Source: Streptococcus gallolyticus subsp. gallolyticus DSM 16831 (GTDB lineage Bacteria; Bacillota; Bacilli; Lactobacillales; Streptococcaceae). Taken from it: a DNA stretch of 64,000 bases. The stretch spans positions 1,072,001-1,136,000 of the forward strand of contig NZ_CP018822.1 in the NCBI RefSeq assembly GCF_002000985.1. Direction: 5' to 3'. This document shows, one piece after another, positions 57,097 through 64,000 of this stretch. The stretch's first letter is position 1; the number at the start of each line of letters is the position of its first letter. The notes under the pieces are model-generated. The model saw nothing but the letters and a program-made list of their open reading frames with translations. It was not told where the DNA came from and did no database searches. A program made the position numbers and the translations under genes.

Positions 57097-58176
57097 ATGA
57101 ACATTTATGATCAGCTACAAGCGGTTGAGGACCGTTACGAAGAATTAGGCGAATTGCTATCTGACCCTGATGTCGTTAGCGATACAAAACGCTTTATGGC
57201 TTTGTCTAAGGAAGAAGCGAGCACACGTGAAACCGTAACTGTTTACCGCGAATATAAACAAATTCTTCAAAACATCGAAGATGCCGAAGAAATGATTAAA
57301 GACGCTGGTGGCGATCCTGAACTTGAAGAAATGGCGAAAGAGGAACTCAAAGACTCAAAAGCAGCTAAAGAAGAATACGAAGAAAAACTTAAAATTCTTC
57401 TTTTACCAAAAGATCCAAACGATGACAAAAACATCATCTTGGAAATTCGTGGTGCTGCTGGTGGTGACGAAGCTGCGCTCTTTGCTGGCGACCTTCTTCA
57501 AATGTATCAAAAATATGCTGAAAGCCAAGGTTGGAAATTCGATGTCATGGAAGCTTCTTACAACGGTGTTGGTGGCATCAAAGAAGTTGTTGTCATGGTA
57601 TCTGGTCAATCTGTTTACTCTAAGTTGAAATACGAATCAGGTGCTCACCGTGTTCAACGTGTCCCTGTCACAGAGAGCCAAGGTCGTGTTCATACCTCAA
57701 CAGCAACTGTCCTTGTCATGCCAGAAGTTGAAGAAGTCGAATACGAAATCGATCCAAAAGACTTGCGTGTGGATATTTACCACGCATCAGGTGCTGGTGG
57801 ACAAAACGTCAACAAAGTTGCGACAGCTGTTCGTATGGTTCACATTCCAACTGGTATTAAAGTTGAAATGCAAGAAGAACGTACGCAACAGAAAAACCGT
57901 GACAAAGCCATGAAAATTATTCGTGCGCGTGTTGCTGACCACTTTGCCCAAATTGCTCAAAATGAACAAGACGCTGAACGTAAATCAACAATCGGTACAG
58001 GTGACCGTTCAGAACGTATCCGTACTTATAATTTCCCACAAAACCGTGTCACAGACCACCGTATTGGTTTAACATTGCAAAAATTAGATACGATTTTGTC
58101 AGGAAAACTAGACGAAGTTATCGATGCCCTTATTCTTTTTGACCAAACTAAGAAATTAGAAGAGTTAAATCAATAA
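57097..58176 (+). CDS. prfA: Peptide chain release factor 1
   Basis: Recognises UAA and UAG stop codons and triggers peptide release. The 359-residue protein has the codon-recognition tripeptide PVT (in [14 protein letters not shown]) and the GGQ motif in [15 protein letters not shown], whose glutamine is methylated by PrmC, encoded next. ...[18 protein letters not shown] is the usual C-terminal block. The prmC start overlaps its stop by one base, so the modifier is coupled to its substrate. Confidence 0.97.
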   Translation: MNIYDQLQAVEDRYEELGELLSDPDVVSDTKRFMALSKEEASTRETVTVYREYKQILQNIEDAEEMIKDAGGDPELEEMAKEELKDSKAAKEEYEEKLKILLLPKDPNDDKNIILEIRGAAGGDEAALFAGDLLQMYQKYAESQGWKFDVMEASYNGVGGIKEVVVMVSGQSVYSKLKYESGAHRVQRVPVTESQGRVHTSTATVLVMPEVEEVEYEIDPKDLRVDIYHASGAGGQNVNKVATAVRMVHIPTGIKVEMQEERTQQKNRDKAMKIIRARVADHFAQIAQNEQDAERKSTIGTGDRSERIRTYNFPQNRVTDHRIGLTLQKLDTILSGKLDEVIDALILFDQTKKLEELNQ

Positions 58177-59006
58177 TGAATTACGCTGAAACAATCAGCC
58201 AACTAGAAAAACAATTACAAGCAATCGGCGAGGACCCAGAAAATCTCACTTACGTTTTCCGTGAATTAAAAGGTTGGACCTTGCTTGATTTCATCTTACA
58301 TCAGAACCAAGCTATCACCGAAAAAGACCAAATGTTACTTGAGCAAATCATGGCTCAGTTGACAGAACATCGCTCACCTCAGTACATCACTGGGAAAGCC
58401 TATTTTCGCGATTTAGAGCTTTCAGTTGACGAGCGTGTTTTGATTCCACGACCTGAAACTGAGGAGCTGGTTGATTTGGTTTTAAAGGAAAATAGCAGAG
58501 CTGACTTGCGAGTTTTAGATATTGGTACAGGAAGCGGTGCGATTGCCATTTCGCTCAAGGCTGCGCGACCAAATTGGCAAGTAACCGCCTCTGACATTTC
58601 AGCAGACGCCCTGCAATTAGCGAAAGAAAATGCCCTCAAAAATCAAGTAGAGCTCACCTTGATTCAATCTGATGTTTTTAGCCAAATTACAGAAAGATTT
58701 GATATGATTATTTCAAATCCGCCCTACATTGCTTATGACGATGAAGATGAAGTTGGCATTAATGTGCTCGCTTCAGAACCGCATTTAGCACTTTTTGCAG
58801 ATGAAGATGGCTTTGCCATTTATCGTCAGATTATTGAGAATGCTAGTGAGCATTTGACCGAAAACGGAAAACTTTATTTTGAAATTGGTTATAAACAAGG
58901 AGAAGGTTTGCGTGCTTTGTTGAGCAAGCATTTTCCTGCTAAACACGTTCGTGTCATCAAAGATATGTTCGGTAAAGATAGAATGGTCGTGATGGATAAT
59001 GACTGA
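58176..59006 (+). CDS. prmC: Release factor glutamine methyltransferase
   Basis: Methylates the GGQ glutamine of RF1 and RF2 with S-adenosylmethionine. The 276-residue protein has an N-terminal helical domain, LIPRPETEELVDLVL, the SAM loop VLDIGTGSGAIAISL and the catalytic MIISNPPYIAYDDED. Its ATG shares a base with the prfA stop (TAATG). The downstream sua5 gene overlaps it by 8 bp. Confidence 0.96.
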   Translation: MNYAETISQLEKQLQAIGEDPENLTYVFRELKGWTLLDFILHQNQAITEKDQMLLEQIMAQLTEHRSPQYITGKAYFRDLELSVDERVLIPRPETEELVDLVLKENSRADLRVLDIGTGSGAIAISLKAARPNWQVTASDISADALQLAKENALKNQVELTLIQSDVFSQITERFDMIISNPPYIAYDDEDEVGINVLASEPHLALFADEDGFAIYRQIIENASEHLTENGKLYFEIGYKQGEGLRALLSKHFPAKHVRVIKDMFGKDRMVVMDND

Positions 59007-59598
59007 TTTAGAAACAATTTTGCAAAATGGTGGAGCGGTGATTTTACCGACAGAAACCGTTTATGGGCTTTTTGCCCAAGCGATGAATGAGAATGCCGTT
59101 GAGCATGTTTACCAACTCAAACGTCGTCCTAAAGACAAGGCGATGAATCTCAATGTAGCTGATTTTGAGACAATTTTAGCTTTTTCAAAACAGCAACCAA
59201 GTTATCTCAAAAAGCTTTATGATGCTTTTTTACCTGGTCCATTAACCATTATTTTACAAGCTAATGACCGCGTGCCAGCTTGGATCAATTCTGGCTTATC
59301 AACAATTGGTTTTAGAATTCCCAATCACCCACAAACCTTGAAATTGATTAAGAAAGCTGGCCCCTTAATTGGTCCGTCAGCTAACATTTCTGGACAAGAA
59401 AGTGGGAAAGTTTTCAAGGAAATTCAAAAACAGTTCGGTGGTACTGTGACTGGTTTTGCTGACGACGCTGCCTTAACAGGGGTTGACTCGACAATTTTGG
59501 ATTTATCTGGAAAAACTGCTCGTATTTTACGTCAAGGTGCGATTACCCAAAACGACTTATTAGCAGTTGTGCCTGACTTAACATTTACGAAAGAGTGA
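58999..59598 (+). CDS. L-threonylcarbamoyladenylate synthase (Sua5/YciO/YrdC)
   Basis: Makes threonylcarbamoyl-AMP for the t6A modification of tRNA. The 199-residue protein has the YrdC fold with [36 protein letters not shown] and [15 protein letters not shown]. It lacks the extra C-terminal Sua5 domain, so it is the short YrdC/TsaC type. It overlaps prmC by 8 bp. Confidence 0.92.
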   Translation: MTDLETILQNGGAVILPTETVYGLFAQAMNENAVEHVYQLKRRPKDKAMNLNVADFETILAFSKQQPSYLKKLYDAFLPGPLTIILQANDRVPAWINSGLSTIGFRIPNHPQTLKLIKKAGPLIGPSANISGQESGKVFKEIQKQFGGTVTGFADDAALTGVDSTILDLSGKTARILRQGAITQNDLLAVVPDLTFTKE

Positions 59599-59701
59599 TT
59601 TTTGGGAAATTCTTCTCATACTGTTTCGGCTTTTACATCATCTTGGAGCTACTAAGCTTTTAAGTAATGTGATATGGTCTTATCAAAAAGGAGATAAGGA
59701 T

Positions 59702-60952
59702 ATGATTTTTGACAAGGAAAACTACGAAGCATTTGACAAAGAACTCTGGGAAGCAGTGCATGCTGAAGAAGTTCGTCAACAAAATAACATAGAACTCATT
59801 GCCTCTGAAAATGTTGTTTCAAAAGCTGTCATGGCAGCTCAAGGCACATTGTTAACCAATAAATACGCTGAAGGCTACCCTGGCAAACGTTATTATGGCG
59901 GAACAGATTGTGTGGATATCGTTGAGAATTTGGCGATTGACCGTGCAAAAGAATTGTTCGGAGCTAAATTTGCGAATGTCCAACCTCACTCAGGAAGTCA
60001 AGCGAATGCCGCAGCTTATATGGCTTTGATTCAACCTGGCGATACAGTCCTTGGAATGGATTTGGCTGCTGGCGGACATTTGACACACGGTGCTCCTGTT
60101 AGTTTTTCAGGGAAAACATATCACTTTATTTCTTACACGGTTGACCCTGTGACAGAACGCATTGATTATGATAAATTAGCCGAGCTAGCAGAAGAAGTGA
60201 AACCAAAATTGATTGTTGCGGGAGCATCAGCTTACTCACGTATTATTGATTTTCAACGTTTTCGTGCCATAGCAGATAGTGTCGGTGCTTATCTTATGGT
60301 GGATATGGCGCACATTGCAGGTCTTGTGGCGTCAGGTCATCATCCAAGCCCAGTTCCTTATGCGCATATCACAACCACAACGACACATAAGACGCTTCGC
60401 GGTCCTCGTGGTGGATTGATTTTGACAAATGACGAAGCTCTCGCTAAAAAAATCAATTCTGCTGTTTTCCCTGGATTGCAAGGTGGACCATTGATGCATG
60501 TCATTGCAGGTAAAGCTGTCGCGCTCAAAGAAGCCTTGGACCCTGCTTTCAAAGAATATGGCGAAAATGTGATTAAAAATGCTGCCGCTATGGCTGATGT
60601 CTTTAATCAACACCCAAATTTCCGTGTGATTTCAGGCGGCACAGACAATCATGTCTTTCTTGTTGACGTGACAAAAGTCGTTGAAAATGGGAAAGTGGCG
60701 CAAAATGTCCTTGAGTCTGTTAACATCACGCTCAATAAAAATTCAATTCCATTTGAAACCTTATCACCGTTTAAAACATCAGGTATTCGTATCGGTTCAC
60801 CAGCCATTACGAGCCGTGGCATGGGTGAAAAAGAATCGCGTGCTATTGCTGAATTGATTGTTAAGGCACTTGAAAATTATCAAAACGAAACTATTTTAGA
60901 GGAGGTTCGTCGCGAGGTTAAAGCATTGACAGATGCCTTCCCGCTTTATTAA
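59702..60952 (+). CDS. glyA: Serine hydroxymethyltransferase
   Basis: Interconverts serine and glycine with tetrahydrofolate, the main source of one-carbon units. The 416-residue PLP enzyme has [46 protein letters not shown] and the PLP-lysine motif [17 protein letters not shown] 59702 follows AAAAGGAGATAAGG; the earlier in-frame start is not family-like. It is part of the conserved tdk-to-pmp23 block. Confidence 0.96.
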   Translation: MIFDKENYEAFDKELWEAVHAEEVRQQNNIELIASENVVSKAVMAAQGTLLTNKYAEGYPGKRYYGGTDCVDIVENLAIDRAKELFGAKFANVQPHSGSQANAAAYMALIQPGDTVLGMDLAAGGHLTHGAPVSFSGKTYHFISYTVDPVTERIDYDKLAELAEEVKPKLIVAGASAYSRIIDFQRFRAIADSVGAYLMVDMAHIAGLVASGHHPSPVPYAHITTTTTHKTLRGPRGGLILTNDEALAKKINSAVFPGLQGGPLMHVIAGKAVALKEALDPAFKEYGENVIKNAAAMADVFNQHPNFRVISGGTDNHVFLVDVTKVVENGKVAQNVLESVNITLNKNSIPFETLSPFKTSGIRIGSPAITSRGMGEKESRAIAELIVKALENYQNETILEEVRREVKALTDAFPLY

Positions 60953-60958
60953 CGAACA

Positions 60959-60983
60959 GTTGAATACTATTTGGGTATTCAAC
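60959..60983 (+). other. Perfect hairpin between glyA and yejK without a U-tract
   Basis: GTTGAATAC-TATTTGG-GTATTCAAC forms a 9-bp perfect stem 13 bp before the yejK ATG. No T-run follows, so it is not a classical terminator. It may set mRNA processing or translation between the two genes. Confidence 0.4.
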
Positions 60984-60996
60984 CACAAAACTAACC

Positions 60997-61974
60997 ATGA
61001 TTGATTTATATATTAAACGCATTGTTATTCATCAATTTACACCCAACGATACTGAGCTGATTTTGTCAGACCAATTGTTGACAATCACGCCACGTATTGA
61101 TGAGTATTTTCGTAAAAAACTAAGCAAAGTTTTCTCAGATGAAGCTAAACGTGGAATGTTTGCAGAAGATAATGTCTTTCTTAGCTATTTAAGTGATGAT
61201 TTGATGGAGTCATCTGTTAAGATTGCCCAACTTTGGAAAGAAGAATTTGTCATCTCGGAAAATCAAAAAACAAATGATTTGGTTTTTATCCAATTTGACA
61301 AAGACGGTGTTGAACATTTTGCCTTTCTTCGTATTGCTTTGAAGGAAAATTTCACCCATATTTCTAGTGATAGTGAAAGTCCGATTAAGGTGACACAAAA
61401 TAATCTGCCATCAGCTGCGCAAACACCAGATGAAGCTTTGGTGATTAATCGCTCTAACCATCATTATTATTTGATTGAGAAGCGTATCAAGCATAATGGT
61501 AGCTTTGCTAATTATTTTTCAGAAAATCTCTTGCAAGTCCAACCAGAGCAATCGGTGAAAAAATCGATAAAAATGGTTGAACAAACAGCGCAGAAAATTG
61601 CTGAAAATTTCCAACAAGATGATTTTGCTTTCCAATCCAAAATGAAAGCTGCTATCCATAAAAATCTGGAAGAAGAGCAAGAATTATCACCAGAAAAATT
61701 GGCAGACCAACTTTTTGATAGTAATTTGACTGCTCGTTTAACTTTTGTTGATGAGTTAAAAGAAAGTATTCCAGAACCAATTCAGGTAGCAGATATTGAC
61801 CATTCACGTCAGACGAAAAAATTGGAAAATCAGAAGTTATCCCTATCCAATGGTATTCAACTGATTGTACCTAATAATGTCTATGACGACGCTGAATCGG
61901 TAGAATTTATCCAAAATCCAAATGGAACCTATTCTATCTTGATTAAAAATATAGAGGATATTCAAAATAAATAA
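60997..61974 (+). CDS. Nucleoid-associated protein YejK/NdpA family
   Basis: A 325-residue cytoplasmic protein of the NdpA family (MIDLYIKRIVIHQFTPND; the C-terminal NGIQLIVPNNVYDDAESVEFIQNPNGTYSILIKNI). Gram-negative members bind the nucleoid; the role in streptococci is not worked out. No clear Shine-Dalgarno precedes the ATG; a hairpin lies there instead. Its stop overlaps the next start by one base (TAATG). Confidence 0.88.
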   Translation: MIDLYIKRIVIHQFTPNDTELILSDQLLTITPRIDEYFRKKLSKVFSDEAKRGMFAEDNVFLSYLSDDLMESSVKIAQLWKEEFVISENQKTNDLVFIQFDKDGVEHFAFLRIALKENFTHISSDSESPIKVTQNNLPSAAQTPDEALVINRSNHHYYLIEKRIKHNGSFANYFSENLLQVQPEQSVKKSIKMVEQTAQKIAENFQQDDFAFQSKMKAAIHKNLEEEQELSPEKLADQLFDSNLTARLTFVDELKESIPEPIQVADIDHSRQTKKLENQKLSLSNGIQLIVPNNVYDDAESVEFIQNPNGTYSILIKNIEDIQNK

Positions 61975-62576
61975 TGTTTAAGTTCTTAAGACGCCTAATC
62001 ATACTGGGCTTTGTCATTTTTTGTGGTTACCAAACGTATGTGGTTCACAAAAACGTGCAAAATGTTTTACAGTATAAAGATATGGTCAAGGAGATTTTAG
62101 ACGACAACGATACCACCGCCAATGTTGATTTGGTCTTGGCAATGATTTACACGGAGACCAAAGGTGATGACGGTGACGTTATGCAATCAAGCGAAAGTTC
62201 AGACGGTGTTGCTAATTCCATTACGGATAGCCAGACCAGTATTCGTCAAGGCGTGACGGTACTTTCAGAAAATCTTACCTTGGCAGATGAAGCAGGAGTA
62301 GATGTTTGGACAGCTGTGCAAGCTTACAATTTCGGAACTGCTTATATTGATTACGTGGCAAAAAATGGTGGCGAAAATACGATTGCTTTGGCAACGGCTT
62401 ATTCTCGTGATGTTGTCGCTCCAAGTCTTGGAAATACAACGGGAGAAACTTATTTTTACTATCATCCCCTTGCCCTTATCTCAGGCGGAAAATTATATAA
62501 AAATGGTGGGAATATTTACTATTCTCGCGAAGTTCACTTTAATCTGTATTTGATTGAATTGATGAGTTTATTTTAA
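61974..62576 (+). CDS. pmp23: Lysozyme-like cell-wall protein (Pmp23 type)
   Basis: A 200-residue membrane-anchored protein with one N-terminal helix (LRRLIILGFVIFCGYQTYVV) and an extracellular lysozyme-like domain with the catalytic-type glutamate in LVLAMIYTETKGDDGDVMQSSES, then SIRQGVTVLSENL and AVQAYNFGTAYIDYV. In pneumococcus the homologue Pmp23, in the same neighbourhood, is a putative peptidoglycan hydrolase needed for normal division. It overlaps yejK by one base. Confidence 0.9.
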   Translation: MFKFLRRLIILGFVIFCGYQTYVVHKNVQNVLQYKDMVKEILDDNDTTANVDLVLAMIYTETKGDDGDVMQSSESSDGVANSITDSQTSIRQGVTVLSENLTLADEAGVDVWTAVQAYNFGTAYIDYVAKNGGENTIALATAYSRDVVAPSLGNTTGETYFYYHPLALISGGKLYKNGGNIYYSREVHFNLYLIELMSLF

Positions 62577-62615
62577 AATGACATGAGAGCCAATGCTCTA
62601 TTAGAAAAGAGAAGA

Positions 62616-64000
62616 ATGAAAGAATTAGGTCATTATTTTAAAGGGTACCTCAAGGAGACAATCTTGGGTCCCCTTTTCAAATTGTTTGAAGCATCTTTCG
62701 AGCTTCTAGTTCCGATTATTATTGCTAGAATTGTTGATACCATTATCCCTCATCATGATAAAAATCACCTTTATATGATGATAGGGCTGTTATTTTTACT
62801 GGCAATTGTTGGGGTGCTTGTGGCTATTACGGCACAATATTTTTCTTCCAAGGCTGCCGTTGGTTACACACGTCAGTTGACAAAGGATTTATTTAAAAAA
62901 ATCATGGGCTTGAGTAAAGAGGACCGTGACCAGCTGACAACATCTAGTTTAGTAACACGTTTGACAAGCGATACTTACCAAATTCAAACGGGTATCAACC
63001 AATTTTTACGTCTGTTTTTACGAGCACCGATTATTGTTTTTGGTGCGATTATTATGGCATTTACCATTAGTCCTAAAATGACGATTGACTTCTTGTTAAT
63101 GGTGGTGATTTTGTTTGCGATTGTCTTTACCATGTCGCACTTGCTCAATCCGATTTACGCAAAGATTCGTCAGGCTACCGATAGAATTGTCAATATGACA
63201 CGCCAGCAATTAGAAGGTGTGCGTGTGATTCGTGCATTTGGTCAGGTTGTAGCAGAAGAACAAGAATTTGCGGCAGCCAACCAAGATTATACTGACTTGC
63301 AAATTAAAGCTGGTCACCTATCAAGTCTCGTAACGCCGTTGACTTATCTGGTGGTTAATGGCACATTGATTTTGGTGATTTGGCAAGGAAATCTTGAAAT
63401 CGGTCGTGGGCTTTTGTCACAAGGAATGTTGATTGCTTTGGTGAATTACCTCTTGCAAATTTTGACGGAATTGCTCAAGATGACCATGCTTGTCACATCA
63501 TTGAACCAATCTTTTATCAGCGCTAAACGTATCACAGAAGTATTTGAAAAGGATTCTGAAGATTTGGCAACTGAGCTGGTACAAAGTGAGTCAGCATTTG
63601 CTTTGGCGGTCAAAGACATGACGTTCACCTATCCAACCGCTGCCGAGCCGTCGCTGTCACATATTGATTTTAGTGTGAACGCTGGTGACTTTTTAGGTGT
63701 GATTGGTGGAACAGGCTCTGGGAAATCAACTTTAGTCGAACTTCTCACTCATCTCTACACACCGCAAGAGGGAAGCTTAGCTATTTTTCAAAATCAGCAC
63801 TCTCCTAAAACACTTGGGGAATGGCGTTCTTGGGTCAATGTGGTGCCACAAAAGGCAGAGTTATTTCAAGGAACAATTCGTTCAAATTTGACCTTGGGAA
63901 TTCGTGATGAAGTGAGTGATAATGAGCTCTGGAGAGCTTTGGATATTGCTCAAGCTAGTGATTTTGTGTCAGAAAAAGAGGGACAATTGGATGCCAAGGT
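62616..64000 (+). CDS. ABC transporter permease/ATP-binding protein (N-terminal 461 residues, cut by window end)
   Basis: The frame is open from ATG 62616 to the window end. The membrane domain covers residues 1-310 (LFKLFEASFELLVPIIIARIVDTIIP, LTTSSLVTRLTSDTYQIQ, MTRQQLEGVRVIRAFGQ). The nucleotide-binding domain begins near 330 with Walker A IGGTGSGKSTLVEL and Q-loop NVVPQKAELFQGTIRSNL; the signature and Walker B are beyond the window. It resembles YfiB/YheI-type heterodimeric multidrug exporters, so a partner gene likely follows. The start has AGAGAAG upstream. Confidence 0.88.
   Translation, partial: MKELGHYFKGYLKETILGPLFKLFEASFELLVPIIIARIVDTIIPHHDKNHLYMMIGLLFLLAIVGVLVAITAQYFSSKAAVGYTRQLTKDLFKKIMGLSKEDRDQLTTSSLVTRLTSDTYQIQTGINQFLRLFLRAPIIVFGAIIMAFTISPKMTIDFLLMVVILFAIVFTMSHLLNPIYAKIRQATDRIVNMTRQQLEGVRVIRAFGQVVAEEQEFAAANQDYTDLQIKAGHLSSLVTPLTYLVVNGTLILVIWQGNLEIGRGLLSQGMLIALVNYLLQILTELLKMTMLVTSLNQSFISAKRITEVFEKDSEDLATELVQSESAFALAVKDMTFTYPTAAEPSLSHIDFSVNAGDFLGVIGGTGSGKSTLVELLTHLYTPQEGSLAIFQNQHSPKTLGEWRSWVNVVPQKAELFQGTIRSNLTLGIRDEVSDNELWRALDIAQASDFVSEKEGQLDAK

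Overview
The window looks like chromosome from a low-GC Streptococcus. Signs are the gene order dnaE-pfkA-pyk-lepB-glmS, a mannitol PTS operon, relQ-nadK-rluD-pta, a guanine-riboswitch xpt-pbuX unit, the tdk-prfA-prmC-sua5-glyA-yejK-pmp23 block, and an LPXTG adhesin with a YSIRK-like signal. A mutans- or bovis/equinus-type species is my inference; no rRNA or other species marker is present. I saw no tRNA, rRNA, complete insertion sequence, prophage or CRISPR array.

Layout. 1-3.6 kb: the end of dnaE, then the glycolysis pair pfkA and pyk. 4.1-8.4 kb: a signal peptidase I-like gene that lacks both catalytic residues, followed by a two-gene ABC exporter cassette. The cassette lies between perfect 47-bp direct repeats of the lepB 3' end and its terminator, and its second gene is frameshifted. 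8.5-16.3 kb: glmS behind NagR-like operators, then mtlA-mtlR-mtlF-mtlD behind an MtlR-like palindrome and a cre site. A 30-bp relic of a glmS 3' end follows mtlD. 16.4-22 kb: a PhnA-like zinc-ribbon protein, a polar amino-acid ABC importer, a CDF transporter with an extra C-terminal domain, and a sodium:alanine symporter. 22.3-28.5 kb: a CcpA-type promoter driving a GH1 6-phospho-beta-glucosidase, three tandem histidine phosphatases, an AI-2E family protein, a GT8 glycosyltransferase and radC. 28.6-32.5 kb, minus strand: CYTH protein, prs, cysteine desulfurase, DUF1831 protein, rex.

32.7-40 kb: the relQ-nadK-rluD-pta operon, an SDR enzyme, a PAS-like protein, a HAD phosphatase and a second GH1 enzyme. 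40-46.2 kb: a 2028-residue cell-wall protein with fourteen 78-residue MucBP-type repeats. 46.3-48.5 kb, minus strand: a MacB-like ABC pair. 48.7-55 kb: guaC behind a long attenuator-like leader, a divergent flavin reductase/WYL-regulator pair around a palindromic operator, a TMEM175-type channel, the riboswitch-controlled xpt-pbuX and apbE. 55.5-64 kb: two small minus-strand genes, a candidate small RNA, the tdk-to-pmp23 block, and the start of another ABC exporter cut by the window end.

Themes. The region is rich in carbohydrate uptake and catabolism (mannitol, phospho-beta-glucosides), and three cre-like sites plus a fourth weaker one point to CcpA control. Nucleotide supply (prs, guaC, xpt-pbuX, tdk, relQ) is the second theme. 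The most unusual observation is that two consecutive housekeeping genes, lepB and glmS, each have a downstream cassette ending in a second copy of that gene's 3' end. This suggests repeated insertion at gene 3' ends with no recombinase left behind. Other candidates for follow-up are the catalytically dead signal peptidase, the guaC leader, and the recombination scar in the adhesin repeats.
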